From Cervus elaphus (taxonomy: Eukaryota; Chordata; Mammalia; Artiodactyla; Cervidae), in assembly GCF_910594005.1 (NCBI RefSeq), contig NC_057838.1, positions 31,240,001 to 31,304,000 of the forward strand: DNA of 64,000 nucleotides, read 5' to 3'. Shown here in pieces: positions 36,191-47,908 of the stretch (position 1 is its first letter; each line of letters begins with the position of its first letter). The notes below the pieces were generated by a model, which saw nothing but the letters and a program-made list of their open reading frames with translations, was not told the DNA's origin and did not search any database. Both the position numbers and the translations under genes were made by a program.

Positions 36191-36995
36191 GATCACATTC
36201 TACCCCAGTCAGACATTTAACACTGCATTAATCCACAAGAAATATGGGAAGCAGTGTATGGATTTAACTCCATGAATGTGGAGTTTCCAGTCTTCACAAG
36301 AGGAGGACTTTTGCACAGTTGTATAAACTGGGGATCCTTCACCCTTGGTTTGAGGTCACCTGCTGCGGGATGTCTGCAGTGGGTTTCCGCACATGTGGTG
36401 TGTTCTCGGATACTCTCTGCACTGGCCCTGCCTGTATCTGGGCAGTGCTGTGGGCAGATAGTTCTTTGTCCTCTTCTCCCAGAAACTCGAAGTTCCTGGC
36501 AGACAAAAGACTGTGTCCTACTTATCTCTGCCTCCCTGATTCAAGTTTTTGTAAACATTTACTGAAGTAAATTGAAGTTGGAGACATGTAAATCAGTTTG
36601 GCAAGAAAATCATTACTGATCTATTGGGACAAATTTAGACTCAGCAGCGCCCACAAATTTGCTGGCTGTATCTACTGATGAGAGTGGTAGAAACCAGCCA
36701 TTATTTTTGAGAAAACAAATAAGAATTATTGCAATGGAAATTACTCCACAAAGAACACAAATCCCGTGGGGAGCATTTATGGATGAGGTGGAGGGAATAT
36801 TGTTTGCAATATTATCTCACAAAATGCCTCCAAAGGGCTGTTGCATATTGTTTAATGAGAGAATGCCTGCCATCTTTCATTCCTTTAAACTGCCTGGGAA
36901 ACAGAAGGGCAATTTATATAATCTGAGTATACTTATATGAGAAAGAATATGGGTATAAACAGCACATGTTAAATTGATATTTTAATAGTTAAAAT
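36191..36995. other. Mostly unique sequence
   Basis: A weak L2-like piece lies at about 36480-36545 (aagactgtgtcctacttatc). 36640-36935 is non-repetitive, with balanced composition and near-palindromic text (aatattgtttgcaatattat at 36799-36818). It contains two overlapping frames with no recognisable similarity. Confidence 0.35.
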
Positions 36996-37004
36996 GATTA
37001 AAAG

Positions 37005-37235
37005 CAGATTCCAGAACTGGAATGTTAGAGTTCAGTTCCTGACTTTGTTACTTGCTAGCTAGATGACCTTGAGCAAGTAACCTAATCAGTCTAAGTTTCT
37101 CCATCTATAAAATGGATGACGATGGCGCCTACTCCACAGGATTGATGCCAGGCTTCCACGTGGGGATGTATACAGTGTTTACAACAAATTCATACTCATG
37201 GTGCAGAGTAAAAGTATAAATGTTAACTAAGTTAA
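37005..37235 (-). repeat. MIR, antisense
   Basis: acttgctagctagatgacct, tgagcaagtaacctaatcag, tttctccatctataaaatgg and atggcgcctactccacagga follow the antisense MIR well. Confidence 0.85.
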
Positions 37236-37344
37236 CAGAAAATTAACACACACATGCACATAGAAAAGGTGGTAACAAACAAGAAAAGGAAAATTAGGAA
37301 AACTAGAATTAAATACTAGGGACTATGCATGACATACTCAATTA

Positions 37345-37640
37345 TCATGCATAGACCTGGCTTTGAAGTCACAGAGACCTGAGTTTGAATCCTGGCTCTG
37401 CCAAATAAGTTATTTTCTTTAACTTATCTTATACTATTTTAATCACTCAGGTTTCAGTTACTTGTTCTTTGTTGCTGAATTCTGTATTTGCTCACTTAGT
37501 TATTTTTTTCTTTCATTCATTCATTCCAGAAAAGACTTCAAGTGACACCTCCATTTTCTCATGCATAAAATGAGGGTGGTAGTATTTTCCTTACATATAG
37601 ATGTAAAGATTGAAAAATATTAAGTCAAAAACCACTATCA
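37345..37640 (-). repeat. MIR with insertion, antisense
   Basis: cagagacctgagtttgaatc, ctggctctgccaaataagtt at the left and tccattttctcatgcataaa, atgagggtggtagtattttc at the right are MIR antisense. About 130 bp of other sequence lies between them. Confidence 0.6.
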
Positions 37641-37684
37641 TCTTAAAGTTGCAGAATAAATGATGGTTCACTTTCTCTTGTTAA

Positions 37685-37970
37685 TGCGTACAGTTGTTTT
37701 TTTTTAATTGAAGTATAATTGGTTATACTGTGTTAATTTCAGGTATACAGCAAAATGAATCAATGTTGTAATTTTTTTTTCAGATTCTTTTCCATTGTAG
37801 GTTACAAATTATTGAATACAGTCCCCTGTGCTACACAGTAGGTCATTGTTGCTTATCTATTTTATGTATAGTAGTGTTTATTTGTTATTCCCAAACTCCT
37901 AATTTATCCTCCTCTCCCTTTTCTTTCCCTTTTGGCAACTATACATTTGTTTTTTCTAGGTCTGCAGTTT
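37685..37970 (-). mobile_element. L1 3' UTR fragment, antisense
   Basis: ttaattgaagtataattggt, ttcaggtatacagcaaaatg, gtcccctgtgctacacagta and ctcctctcccttttctttcc follow the antisense L1 3' UTR. Confidence 0.8.
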
Positions 37971-37974
37971 TAGT

Positions 37975-39205
37975 ATCAGTTATAGACTCTAGAAAGTAAA
38001 GTCCCTCATTGTTCTTCTACGCCATGTACAGTCATGTCAACTTCAAAACATGAGCATCTGTTGCTTTGAGGGCAGCTCAGGATGCACAAGTCAGGAGAGA
38101 TGAAAGGTACAAGGCCATCCCTTTAGCAGATCCTTTAGGAAGTAAAGAGTTGAAGAGGTCAGCTCCAGGAGGCCACAAGCTGATTCTGCAGTGTGTGAAA
38201 TGGGTGGTGAGTCAGGGCATGTCAGAAGACCTCCGCTCTTCTTTCTGCTACCCAACCCGTACTATGAAGCTCAACTTGAAACCCTAACTTCACTGTTTCA
38301 ACATCTGCACAGAACCCTGGTGAAGAACCTGACTCAGAAGCACCCGTCACTAAGATAACAGCATTACTCTTCGGTTTGGGCATTTATTGTCATTGCTCTA
38401 AGTTCTTGCCTTCCTCCCATCCTGTCTTCCTCATCTTCCTCTTCCTACATCCACACTATTTTATTTTCAAGATGTCCCAAATTTTCATAGCTTTCTCTCC
38501 TCCCCAGTAACAATGAATTTCAGAGCTGTGACACTACATTTGAGCCATCTTGACTGCATCAATCTTGACCATGACATATACTCATACTACTTATCACAAG
38601 TCACAAAAAAAGGTGCAAACTTTTTTGCAAACTTTTGCGCTCTAGCAATTTTACTTCAAGATACATATGCTCAAAGAAGTAGAACATGCATTTTCTTTTT
38701 CAGAAAAAAACGTGTCAAGTACTAGGTGATATTAAGGAATCTTTCATTTTTTCAGATGTGATATATAGCATGGTGATTATAGTGTTCTTATCCATTAGAA
38801 ATGCATTCTGAAATATTTTAGATAAGAAGACATAATGTCTGAAATTCAATCTGGTAAGAAGACATAATATCTGAAATTCAAATTCAATTGTCCCTTCACA
38901 ATAAAAGTTCAGAGGGGACAGTTATACCTGATTTGCAGGATACTGATGGCATTTAAAACTGGGTTATCAAAAAAAAAAAAAACTGGGTTATCAGCTCATG
39001 GGAGGTTATTTACATAATTTTCTATACTTTTATGTATGTTTGATAAATTCTGTAACAGAATATCTTAAAATTGCTATGAAAATGAGGATTTGAGCACTCT
39101 TAATAACAATGAAAACTTAGAACCATCACAAATACTCTGAAAACATGACTAAATGGTATTTATATGATGCAAGTATATGCAGTCATTAGAATTTGATGAC
39201 AGGAA
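37975..39205. other. Mostly unique; small tandem duplications
   Basis: At 38823-38849 and 38855-38881 a 27-bp block (taagaagacataat...) is repeated with one mismatch at a 32-bp period. At 38955-38969 and 38979-38993 aaaactgggttatca is repeated around an A run. The rest is unrecognised. Confidence 0.7.
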
Positions 39206-39365
39206 CATATTCGGTTGGTGCAAAAGTAATTGCAGTTTTATACTGTCGACCTTTGCCATTTTATATGGGAATACATTCTTAAATAAATGTGTTTATGTTA
39301 TACATCATTTCAATGCATATTTCTCACATTATATATTTTTTTGCTCATGACTTATTACTTGCTAT

Positions 39366-39573
39366 CTGTTAGTCACTCAGTCATATCTGACTCTCTGTGA
39401 CCCCACTGGCTGCTGTAGTCCACCAGGCTCCTCTGTTCATGGAATTCTCCAGGCAGGAATACTGGAGCGGGTTGCCATTCCCTTCTCCAGGGGATCTTCC
39501 CAACCCAGGGATCAAACCTGGGTCTCCTGCATTGCAGGTGGTTTCTTTATCGACTGAGCCTCCGGGGAAGCCC
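39366..39573 (-). mobile_element. Bov-tA SINE inside the mariner
   Basis: gtcactcagtcatatctgac, ccaccaggctcctctgttca, tctccaggggatcttcccaa and gcctccggggaagccc in antisense order. It lies between the left inverted repeat and the transposase start. Confidence 0.95.
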
Positions 39574-39617
39574 ATTTGCTGTTTATTTTATATTTATTTT
39601 GGACTAGGGAAATAATG

Positions 39618-40560
39618 TTAGATGAAAAGCAAATTTCAGCGGTTTTCATATTTGAGTTCAAAATGGGTCATAAAGCAGTGGAGACAACTCACAACGTCAA
39701 CAACGCATGATGTTGGCTGAGGAACTGCTAACAAACATACAGTGTAGGGCTGGTTCAAGAATATTTGCAAAGCAGATGAGAGCCTTGAAGATAAGCAGTG
39801 CAGTGGCCGGCCATCAGAAGTTGAGAGTGACCAACTGAGAGCCATCACTGAAGCTGATCCTCTTATAAGTCCATGAGAAGTTGCCAAAGAACTCAACGTA
39901 GGCCATTCTATGGTCATCCAACATTTGAAGACAATTTGAAAAGTGAAAAAAGCTCAATAAGTGGGTGCCTCATGAGCTGACTACAAAAAAAAAAAAAGGC
40001 CATTTTTTATTGGATTGTGACGTGTGACAAAAAGTGGATTTTATATAACAACTAGTGATGACCAGCTCAGTGGCTGGACCAAAATGAAGTTCCAAAGTGC
40101 TTCCCAAAGCCAAACATGCACCAAAAAAAGATCACAGTCACTGGTGGTCTGCTGCCTGGCTGATTCAATACAGCTTTCTGAATCCCAGTGAAGCCATTAT
40201 ATCTGAGAAGTATGCTCAGCAAATCAGTGAGATGCACCACAAAGGGCCAAGCCTGCAGCCGGCACTGGCCAACAGGAAGTGCCCAGCTCTTCTCCATGAC
40301 CATGCCCGACCTCACTTCACACAACCAATGCTACAAAAGTGAAACAAACTGGGCTACAGAATTTTGCCTCATCTACCATGTTCACCTGGCCTCTTGCCAA
40401 CCAGCTGGCACTTCTTCAAGCAACTCAACAACTTTTTTTTTTGTAGAGAAAATGCTTCCATAACCAGCAGAAGGCAAACAATGCTTTCCAAAAGTTCACT
40501 GAATCCTGAAGCATGGATTTTTAACCTACAGGAATAAACAAACATTTCCTGCTAGCAAAA
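39618..40560 (+). pseudogene. Mariner transposase, broken
   Basis: Coding text begins DEKQISAVFIFEFKMGHKAV at about 39620 and hits a stop soon after (VNNA then TGA at about 39710). Further pieces are readable in other frames: SLEDKQCSGRPSEVESDQLR-like text around 39785-39840, then HSHWWSAAWLIQYSFLNPSE and KPLYLRSMLSK/EKYAQQISEMHHK around 40130-40250, and ALLHDHARPHFTQPMLQK at 40289-40342, which covers the second catalytic Asp region of the mariner DD34D enzyme. At least two frameshifts and several stops break it. It lies next to no SET-domain sequence, so it is not a SETMAR-like fusion. Confidence 0.85.
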
Positions 40561-40679
40561 ATGCATTGATTGCAATGGTTCCTATTTTGATGAATAAAGA
40601 TGTGTTTGAGCCTAGTTATAATGATTTAAAATTCACAGTCCAAAACCACAATTACTTTTTCATCAACCTAATATAACTT

Positions 40680-41270
40680 TAAGAGTATACCTAGGAACCA
40701 AAAATTCAACTTAGTGTGCTATATTAAAATTTTAAAAATAATTTGATAGTATGGCCATTTTTTATATGTAATACTCATCAAATATCTATAGTTGATTATT
40801 ACTGGAGGGTAGATAATGTTTATTTTACTTTAGCTCAACCATGTTTTCCATTTTTTTATATATTATGATACACTATATATATATATATAAAAACATATGT
40901 GTGTATATAAACATATATTTCATAAATATATACTACCAAAATATTAATGTACACCCATTCCCCATACTATTCAGTTTCCTGCAAGAAATAATGCTTTGCA
41001 GAAGAACAGCTTTCCTCCAAGGTAAGTTACTTTCTGCTTCCATATATATCAGATTTTCACAAATACAATTTATGAATCTGTTATTTATGACTTTATGTAA
41101 ATTATGCATAGTATATATACTCATGCCATCATTTCCTGCATCTGCAACCATAGAAGACATCACCAATCAATCATGATAAGGAGCCTGGTCTCCAAATCCT
41201 ACAGTCAGTGCTTCAGAAAGCTAATGTTTATCGGGCTTTTTATAAGATAAATTTATGCACCATCCTTGAT
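40680..41270. other. AT-rich sequence
   Basis: A TA-rich stretch with atatatatatatataaaaac lies at 40872-40895. The ORFs at 40841-41176 on both strands are AT-rich and unrecognisable. Confidence 0.5.
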
Positions 41271-41271
41271 G

Positions 41272-41597
41272 AAGTGAAGTGAAATGAAGTGAAAGTCGCT
41301 CAGTCATGTCCAACTCTCTGCGACCCCATGGAGTCGGTCCATGGAATTCTTCAGGCCAGAATACTCGAGTGGGGAGCCTTTCCCTTCTCCAGGGGATCGT
41401 CCTGACTCAGGGATCGAAGCCAGGTCTCCCACATTACAAGCAGATTCTTTACCAGCTGAGCCACAAGGGAAGCCCAAGAATACTGGAGTGGGTAGCCTAT
41501 CCCTTCCTCTAGTATACCTTCTCAACCCAGGAAATGAACCAGGGTCTCCTGCATTGCAGGCGGATTCTTTACCAACTGAGCTCTCAGAGAAGCCTGC
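41272..41597 (-). mobile_element. Bov-tA with a second head-to-tail unit
   Basis: The first antisense unit (41272-41476) has a gaagtgaagtgaaatgaagt tail copy, tcatgtccaactctctgcga and ccacaagggaagccc. A second partial unit (41477-41597) continues directly with agaatactggagtgggtagc and ends at caactgagctctcagagaag. The units lie in the same orientation. Confidence 0.9.
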
Positions 41598-42008
41598 CAT
41601 CCTTGATATGATTGTATATTTTCAAGCAATTGTTCCTGGAAATTTATTGTATATCAGTCTAAATATTTTTCTTATATATGGATACTTAAATAAATTAATG
41701 ATAATACAATCTAATACTTAATAGTTGATGACATTGCTTGAAGTTTTGGCCTGAATACCTTGCATGGATTTCACATATTGGAGATCACATAAAAAAACAT
41801 CATCCTCTGCTCTCAAAGAACTCTCAGTCCAATAATATATCTTAGAAAAGACTAAGGAAAACCATATGGTGCTTTTGCCAAATATAATATGCTAAGTACA
41901 TTCACAAAATCAATGTAGCAGATTGTAGAGATTGTGGAAAAACAAGAATGGTAGGGTGTGTTGCAAACATTGTTTATTGATTAGTCAGTGTCTTTGACTT
42001 GATTTTGG

Positions 42009-42220
42009 ACTTCCCTGGTGGCTCAGATGGTAAAACATCTGTCTACAATGCAGGAGACCTGGGTTCGATCCCTGGGTCAGGAAGATTCCCTGGAGAAGGA
42101 AATGGTAACACACTCCAGTACTCTTGCCTAGAAAATCCTATGGACAGAGGAGCCTGGTGCAGGCTACTGTCCATGGAGTCGCAAAGAGTCAGACAGGACT
42201 GAGAGACTTCACTTTCACTT
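42009..42220 (+). mobile_element. Bov-tA SINE
   Basis: gacttccctggtggctcaga, gggttcgatccctgggtcag, gtaacacactccagtactct and tcgcaaagagtcagacagga, with tail ttcactttcacttt. Short gattttg-type repeats flank it. Confidence 0.95.
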
Positions 42221-42253
42221 TGATTTGATTTTATTGTTTGCATTATAAAGGTG

Positions 42254-42273
42254 TTTTTTTTTTTTTTTTTTTT
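42254..42273. repeat. T run (20)
   Basis: Twenty consecutive T bases. On the minus strand it may be the poly(A) end of an unrecognised retrocopy, but no element was identified beside it. Confidence 0.8.
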
Positions 42274-42279
42274 CCCTTA

Positions 42280-44795
42280 CGGCTCTTCAAAGAGTTTAGA
42301 TTTCCTATGAGTTTCTACTAGGTCCCCAAGAGGCATTCTGGTAGGAGAGAAGAATTAGGTTGAACGTTTCTAAATTTCAAAGAACACACAACTAGATATT
42401 CTCTCTGTTGCCATCAACATTGAAGACCTGCCTTATGATTATTAGATCTCAGGGCAGTTCCTTCTTTACCTTTTTTAAAAGAGCAAATCTTCAAGAATCT
42501 ACCAGAATTCCTTTTCTCTCTCCTAAACTCTAAGACCCTGTCTTAATTTCTATACTTTCTCAATATTCAGGAAGAAACTGGCAAGTAAGTTCTCACAGAG
42601 GTGGTTGGCCCTATTATCTAGCTAGAGAGGATCATATGAAATCAAAGACAATCATCAAGGATCTGCTAGGAAAGTTCTTGAATTAGATCCATCTTTCATA
42701 GAGGACAGCCTTTAAATTGGACGGGCAGTGTTCGCCAGGACCTGAGGCTACAGATGCATCCACCTTGGACTGACAACAACGCACAGATCCTCGTGGGTAC
42801 AGAGCTCCTCTTTCCAGGAACTGTCCTCTGTTCTAAATGAGTGCTTGCAGAGTGTTTCATGTCTAGAACAGAATTCATATACCTGGCTATACACTGGACC
42901 TCTACTTGGACTCCAAGTCAGACCAACTAAATCAGAGAGTATCTGCTTGTGGGCTTAGACACTGACTTTCTAACTCCCCAAGTAACTCTTATGTGCAGTC
43001 TGGGTTGACAAAACCTGCTCTAGAATATTATCTGATTTGATCACTCAAATGTCCATTTTACACACAGCCTCAGAAGAGTGGTCCAAGGGATATCAGAAAC
43101 AGAAGACAAGGTACTTTGAGTATATCTGTTTTTGCTACATGTGTCAAGATTGCATGCTTAAATGTCTTCAGAAACATTAAATAAGTATTAAAGCATGTTG
43201 CCATAATTGACTGCATCTCAGTACCAGTCTTTGAAAAGTATCCATTATATGAAAGGTTTGCAAAATTTTAGTCAACAATACCTTGATATATAAGGAGTAT
43301 ATGTATGTTTAATCAAGCTTCAAAACATTCTAATGAATGCAAGATCATGTTTGTTTTCATAGTAAATTTTGTGAACATTTGTCTAGCATATATGTATACA
43401 TAATTATACATATAATTTAAATTATTAAACATTTTTGCACTACATATATAGTACAGAAATGTTTAAGAATTTTCTGAGTTATACTAAATTACCATGTTTA
43501 CATTCATGTACATATATATGATTTTCCAACAATCATGATCTTAAATAATAATGAGTTTAACCCAGAGAAAACACTGCAGAGTTCAACAAATGGAATCTAC
43601 CTATTTTTCCAACCAATGACAAAGCAAAAACCAGGCAAAGTTGTCAGAAAATTATTCTGCATCGTGGAAGCTTCACATTTTATTTTTAATAACCGTACAA
43701 GAACCACGTTGCCTGGTTACCATCTTCATTTTGTACTCTGATCTAAAAATGTCTCAGCAGCAAGAAGTTTTCAGTGAGCTCCTCACCTAAACTTATATAA
43801 TCAAACATCTATAACAATCCAGAAGGAATTTTATTCAAAATGATATTCCATTTTCTTCCTAGTCATAGATTTAGCCACTGACTGAAGACTAAGTGAAAAA
43901 AAAAATAATTTTGAGGGGAAGGACTTTAGTTATGCTGATTGGTGAGACAGGGAAAAAAAAGACAAGCTAAAAACAAGGAGAAAACCTGGTAGAATAATCA
44001 TTCTAGTGTCCCAAATATGTGACCATTGCTAGTTGAATTATTTGGAATATAAATCAAAAGGAGAAGAAAACATGTAGACCAAGAAAAGCTTACTACTTAA
44101 AATATTACCTAATACTTCATGACATAGGTGACTTTTATTTTGGGGTACTTTCAGGTTTTAGTAAAACTGTTCAATATCTTCATTCTTTGATTTCTCCCTT
44201 AGCAGCTCCTAATGCCTGCTATTTTGATGTATATTTTCTGTGTGTTATTTACCATACTAATAAAGACATCATCCTTTCAGAAATGTAAAAACACCCTGAG
44301 AATAGCTGTCCCATGTGAATAAATGTCTTCATGTAGAGATCAAGTTCAGGAAGCAGATTTAGGTCATTTTATCCTTTCACCACCCATTACCAAGGTATTT
44401 CTGAGGTGGAGACATTGCATGCGGTATTACAATAAGAATGGTTATTTGTTCTGAACTCTGCTCTCCTCTGCTTTTGGGTTATATCCTATTTCTAGGAATC
44501 TACTTACACATTCATATGGTTATACTACATGTCCATTAACTGAGTTATGGTTGAGTGTCTAACTCAATCAGGGTCAGTCAACTTCCCTTTCTTGGGAACT
44601 CAAAATGGGAAAAGATAAAATCTCAGTTTCAAGCCAGACTCCTTTAATAGTAGGAGGTAAACTCAGATACGTTCCTGACAGCAACCAAATAGACTGGAAG
44701 GTTGAAACGGTTCGCTTTGCGAGAACAAAATGAGTCCATCAGAGAGGCTAAGAGAGAAGAAACATGGAGATAATAATAATAATAATAAAAAGAAT
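42280..44795. other. 2.5 kb without recognised features
   Basis: Mostly AT-rich, unique-looking sequence, very AT-rich at 43370-43560. An ATA/TAA trinucleotide run at 44771-44788 precedes the CHR SINE. No gene recognised. Confidence 0.4.
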
Positions 44796-44799
44796 GTCA

Positions 44800-45003
44800 G
44801 GACTTCCTTGGTGGTCCAGTGGATAAGACTCCACACTTCCAACAGAGGATGCCAGGGTTCAAAACCTGGTTGGGGAACTAGATCCCACATGCTGCAACTA
44901 AGAGTGCATATGCCACAACCAAAGAACTGCATACCACAGGGAGATGGAAGATCCCACGTGCCGCAAGACCCAGCACAGCCAAGTAAAATAAATATTTTTA
45001 AAA
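44800..45003 (+). mobile_element. CHR-type tRNA SINE
   Basis: ggacttccttggtggtccag, ataagactccacacttccaa, gggttcaaaacctggttggg, gatcccacatgctgcaacta and the A-rich tail taaaataaatatttttaaaa. Older than Bov-tA and shared with other cetartiodactyls. Confidence 0.88.
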
Positions 45004-45004
45004 A

Positions 45005-46075
45005 GAGGAGGGTCTTGCATTTTCTATAGGGCTCAAATATGTGGTTCTAATCTGTTTCTAATACCTGGGTATATTCTTTTCCCTTAGGTTCTATAAGGCA
45101 TCTCTTTACGATAAATCATCCCACTTCCTTTGTGCTTGGACAAATCCCAATGGGTATCTTCCATCGATTGCCAATTACCAAGGTTGTAACTAATATTGAT
45201 GTTGGGATAAGTCAGATATGGATCTTGTTCTCAAGGAGACTGCCAAGCAGGAGGATACACACAGATAATTTTAACCAAAGGGAGAGAGTTTCAGAAGTTA
45301 TAGAGATGAGATGATAGATAATTTCATAAGAACAAGCAGACATTCTGGCTCTGGTAAAGGTAGATCAGCAAAGTATTTTTTACCACAGTGATATCTAATC
45401 AATGTCTAGAACATGTCTAGAATGATAACCAACACTTTTTTCTTTCAGTTTTTTTCCTAGGTAATTGGTGTTACAGGAGTACACGGTCAGTTTTCTGCCT
45501 TTTGGTTCAGGCACAGAAATCCTTTTCCTCCCACTGTGGGGCACTGCTGGGGGGAGGGCTTCATGCTCTCTAGTTTAGCACAGCAATGGGATGGACTTGG
45601 TATTCAAACCATATGGCAATATAATAAACAAGGTGTCACCTTGAAGATGATGCTTCCCACAACTAAATACGGTCAGCGCTGTTTGTACCAGAGCCCTACT
45701 GATGGCTTTCCCCTCCTCTAAGGAGCAGCCAGCATGTGAGTGCTATGGGAGAGCTTTGTGACTATTACAGGCAAAGCATGTGCCTGCTAACCCAGGTCAG
45801 TGGCATTATCCAAAGGAATACCTCTCCAGTTTAGTCGCGAGGGATTGCTCTTTTGTTATCTGAACTTCAAATGTGTCTTTGATGAAATCCAAAAATAGCA
45901 TAATAGAGCAATTAATCACAGCAGACATTAATTAAAGCAAAAGGCCCCACAGCAGATAAATTATGAAAACATACAATACATAATCTTCACCCCCAAGTCA
46001 CTTTCAGTCTTTGAAAGTAGATAAGAAAATACAAACAACAATACCAGTAATACTGAGGAATGTTTACTGAAAAAA
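45005..46075. other. Unique sequence, possible conserved non-coding block
   Basis: No gene seen. 45830-45985 is free of repeats and contains homeodomain-like ATTA/TAAT sites (agcaattaatcacagcagac, attaattaaagcaaaagg). Confidence 0.35.
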
Positions 46076-46079
46076 TATA

Positions 46080-46268
46080 AACCATTATCCTGAGCTTAGT
46101 GTTAAATGTGTTACTTCAATCCTCACAAACACTGTATGAGTTAGCCACCATTATTATACCCATTTTGTGAATGAATACACTAAAGCTTACATAGTGTAAA
46201 TAAGTTGCCCAAAGGCTCATACCTAATGAGCAGAACCCAAACACAATCTGCCTCATTCCAAAGGGTAA
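46080..46268 (+). repeat. MIR, sense
   Basis: tcaatcctcacaaacactgt, attattatacccattttgtg, aataagttgcccaaaggctc and agcagaacccaaacacaatc follow MIR. Confidence 0.85.
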
Positions 46269-46299
46269 ACTCCCAGCCACGATGCAAGAAGAAATGAGA

Positions 46300-46745
46300 A
46301 AAGAAATCCATATAAAATGTTGAAAAGTGCTCCGTTAATGTTACAGGAATTCAGGGACAGAAGGGGAATGCCAGACTAGAGTTACCTGTATTTATACCAT
46401 GGAGGAACTGTGATCTAAGTCCCACCTTGAAGATGCAGACTCATATACATAGGCAGAACTACAGATGGCAGAGGATAAAGGCAATAATAAAGGGGTGAGT
46501 TGGTTGTATTGTACGTGTTTCTGGGTGATGAACAGGCCAATTTGACCACAACGGATGCTTTATATAGAGAATCTTACATAAAGATGCTATGGAATCAGAT
46601 GCTAGAGGGTCATAAAGCCAAGGAGATGGGATATTATCTCACAAGCATTGTGAAGTCATTGAGGGTTGGTTCTGAAAGAGTGGATACCATGATAACAGAA
46701 GGACTTGAGGAGGGCTGCACTAGCAAGAGCAGGAGAAGGGTTCTC
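46300..46745 (+). repeat. L2-like fragment
   Basis: ggtcataaagccaaggagat, gtgaagtcattgagggttgg and gtggataccatgataacaga resemble the L2 stretch with ggaagccattggagggtttt and gagtgacatgatc. Diverged. Confidence 0.4.
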
Positions 46746-46994
46746 ATTGGTTGAGTGACAATGTGACAGAAGCATTCATGAGAGGTCTACTATAACTCTT
46801 GTCATACCCTGGAATATAGAAACTATCATGTCTGTACTTGGATGTAAGGGAAGATGCCTCTTTTGAGGTCATCAAATGGCAAAGGTAGACACAATATTTT
46901 AGTCCTAGCCTGTTTAGTTGAAAACCTAGACTCTTAATTAATTATTCACTGTGAAAACACTAAGCAAAGAGACATTGGAAATCTATAATAAAAA

Positions 46995-47258
46995 TTAACA
47001 CTGATGAGCATTTACTATTTATATTTCTATTACTATTTACTATTTCTAGGTTCTATATGACATACATGAAATGATGTATTTAAATCTTCACAAAGACCTG
47101 ACATATGAACTGAATTAACCACGTTTTTCAGATAAAAAAAGTGAAGCAGAGATAACTTGGGTCATTTGCCCGTGGAGATGGGCAAAACATTATATCATTT
47201 CTGGAGGAAATGGGGTTTCACCTAGATTCTCTGGTTCTAGAGTTTGTGCTCATTGTTC
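46995..47258 (+). repeat. MIR, sense
   Basis: gatgagcatttactatttat, tatttaaatcttcacaaaga, cagataaaaaaagtgaagca and ctagattctctggttctaga in MIR order, with a local duplication of ttactatttctat-like text. Confidence 0.7.
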
Positions 47259-47259
47259 T

Positions 47260-47898
47260 CCTATGAGTCTTTCAGTTACAGAGGCAATTGATCAACTAAT
47301 GAGCATGTCAACTAGAGCAGAAAATCTGATGGGTATATATGGAAAACAAGAACCTGCAGGGAAGAAAAAAAAGACACTTGGTAATTCAATATAGAGTTTG
47401 GGAAAAAATGGCTGAGGTTGAGCATAGGTTCAAGAATGACTTGAGAAAATAATTCGTTGATTGATTGAGGATTTTGTTTTAGAAAGATGGTGTGATTTCC
47501 AAATCACTGTGCTTTAGGTGATGGTTGAACCATGAAGGGAAATGCACTGAAGCTTAAAGCTATAGATTCCGAAGTCAAACAAATGCACATGATGCTTGGA
47601 ACTGAGAGAAAGAATATGTTTGAGAATTAAAAAAAAAAAGAAAAAGAAAAAATGTATAAAGAAAGGAGAATGGCACATGAAGGAAAGGAGCCATGAGAAA
47701 GGCCTGCGTTTAAGAACAACAAAGAGAAACACAGGAACCATCAGTGGAGATCAAATGAAATTATCAGAAACAAGCCAAGGCCCTGCAATACTTGTAGAAT
47801 CTCACAGTTGGGTAAGATCTGAGATCATCTTCATGAGCCTGTGATCTGCCACTCACATAGGACTTCAAGTTTAGAAGGTCTCAGTGCTTCAGTTTAAT
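47260..47898. other. No recognised feature
   Basis: A-rich and purine-rich in part (47625-47655). No gene or repeat family recognised. Confidence 0.4.
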
Positions 47899-47908
47899 GC
47901 ACATGTCA

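Larger units (their letters stand above)
39210..40672 (+). mobile_element. Full-length inactive mar1/Hsmar1-type mariner
   Basis: The left end is ttcggttggtgcaaaagtaa (39210 on) and the right end aattactttttcatcaacct (40650-40669), matching inverted repeats of the mar1/Hsmar1 group. Without the 208-bp Bov-tA at 39366-39573 the element is about 1.25 kb, the full length of this mariner group. It encodes a broken transposase, described separately. Confidence 0.9.

Noticed and set aside
36254..36565. 103-codon plus-strand ORF
   Set aside because: Composition and overlap with a second frame suggest chance; part of it may be an L2 relic.
40097..40463. Possible domesticated transposase (SETMAR-like)
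   Set aside because: The frame shifts several times, the ends of the mariner are still present and no SET-domain sequence lies upstream.
41272..41597. Regular repeats that might suggest a CRISPR-like array
   Set aside because: They are head-to-tail SINE units of over 100 bp in a mammalian genome, with no short repeat-spacer pattern.
42009..42080. tRNA gene suggested by the A/B-box-like head
   Set aside because: The B-box text (ggttcgatccctgg) is part of every Bov-tA and CHR SINE here; no cloverleaf with a proper acceptor stem was seen.
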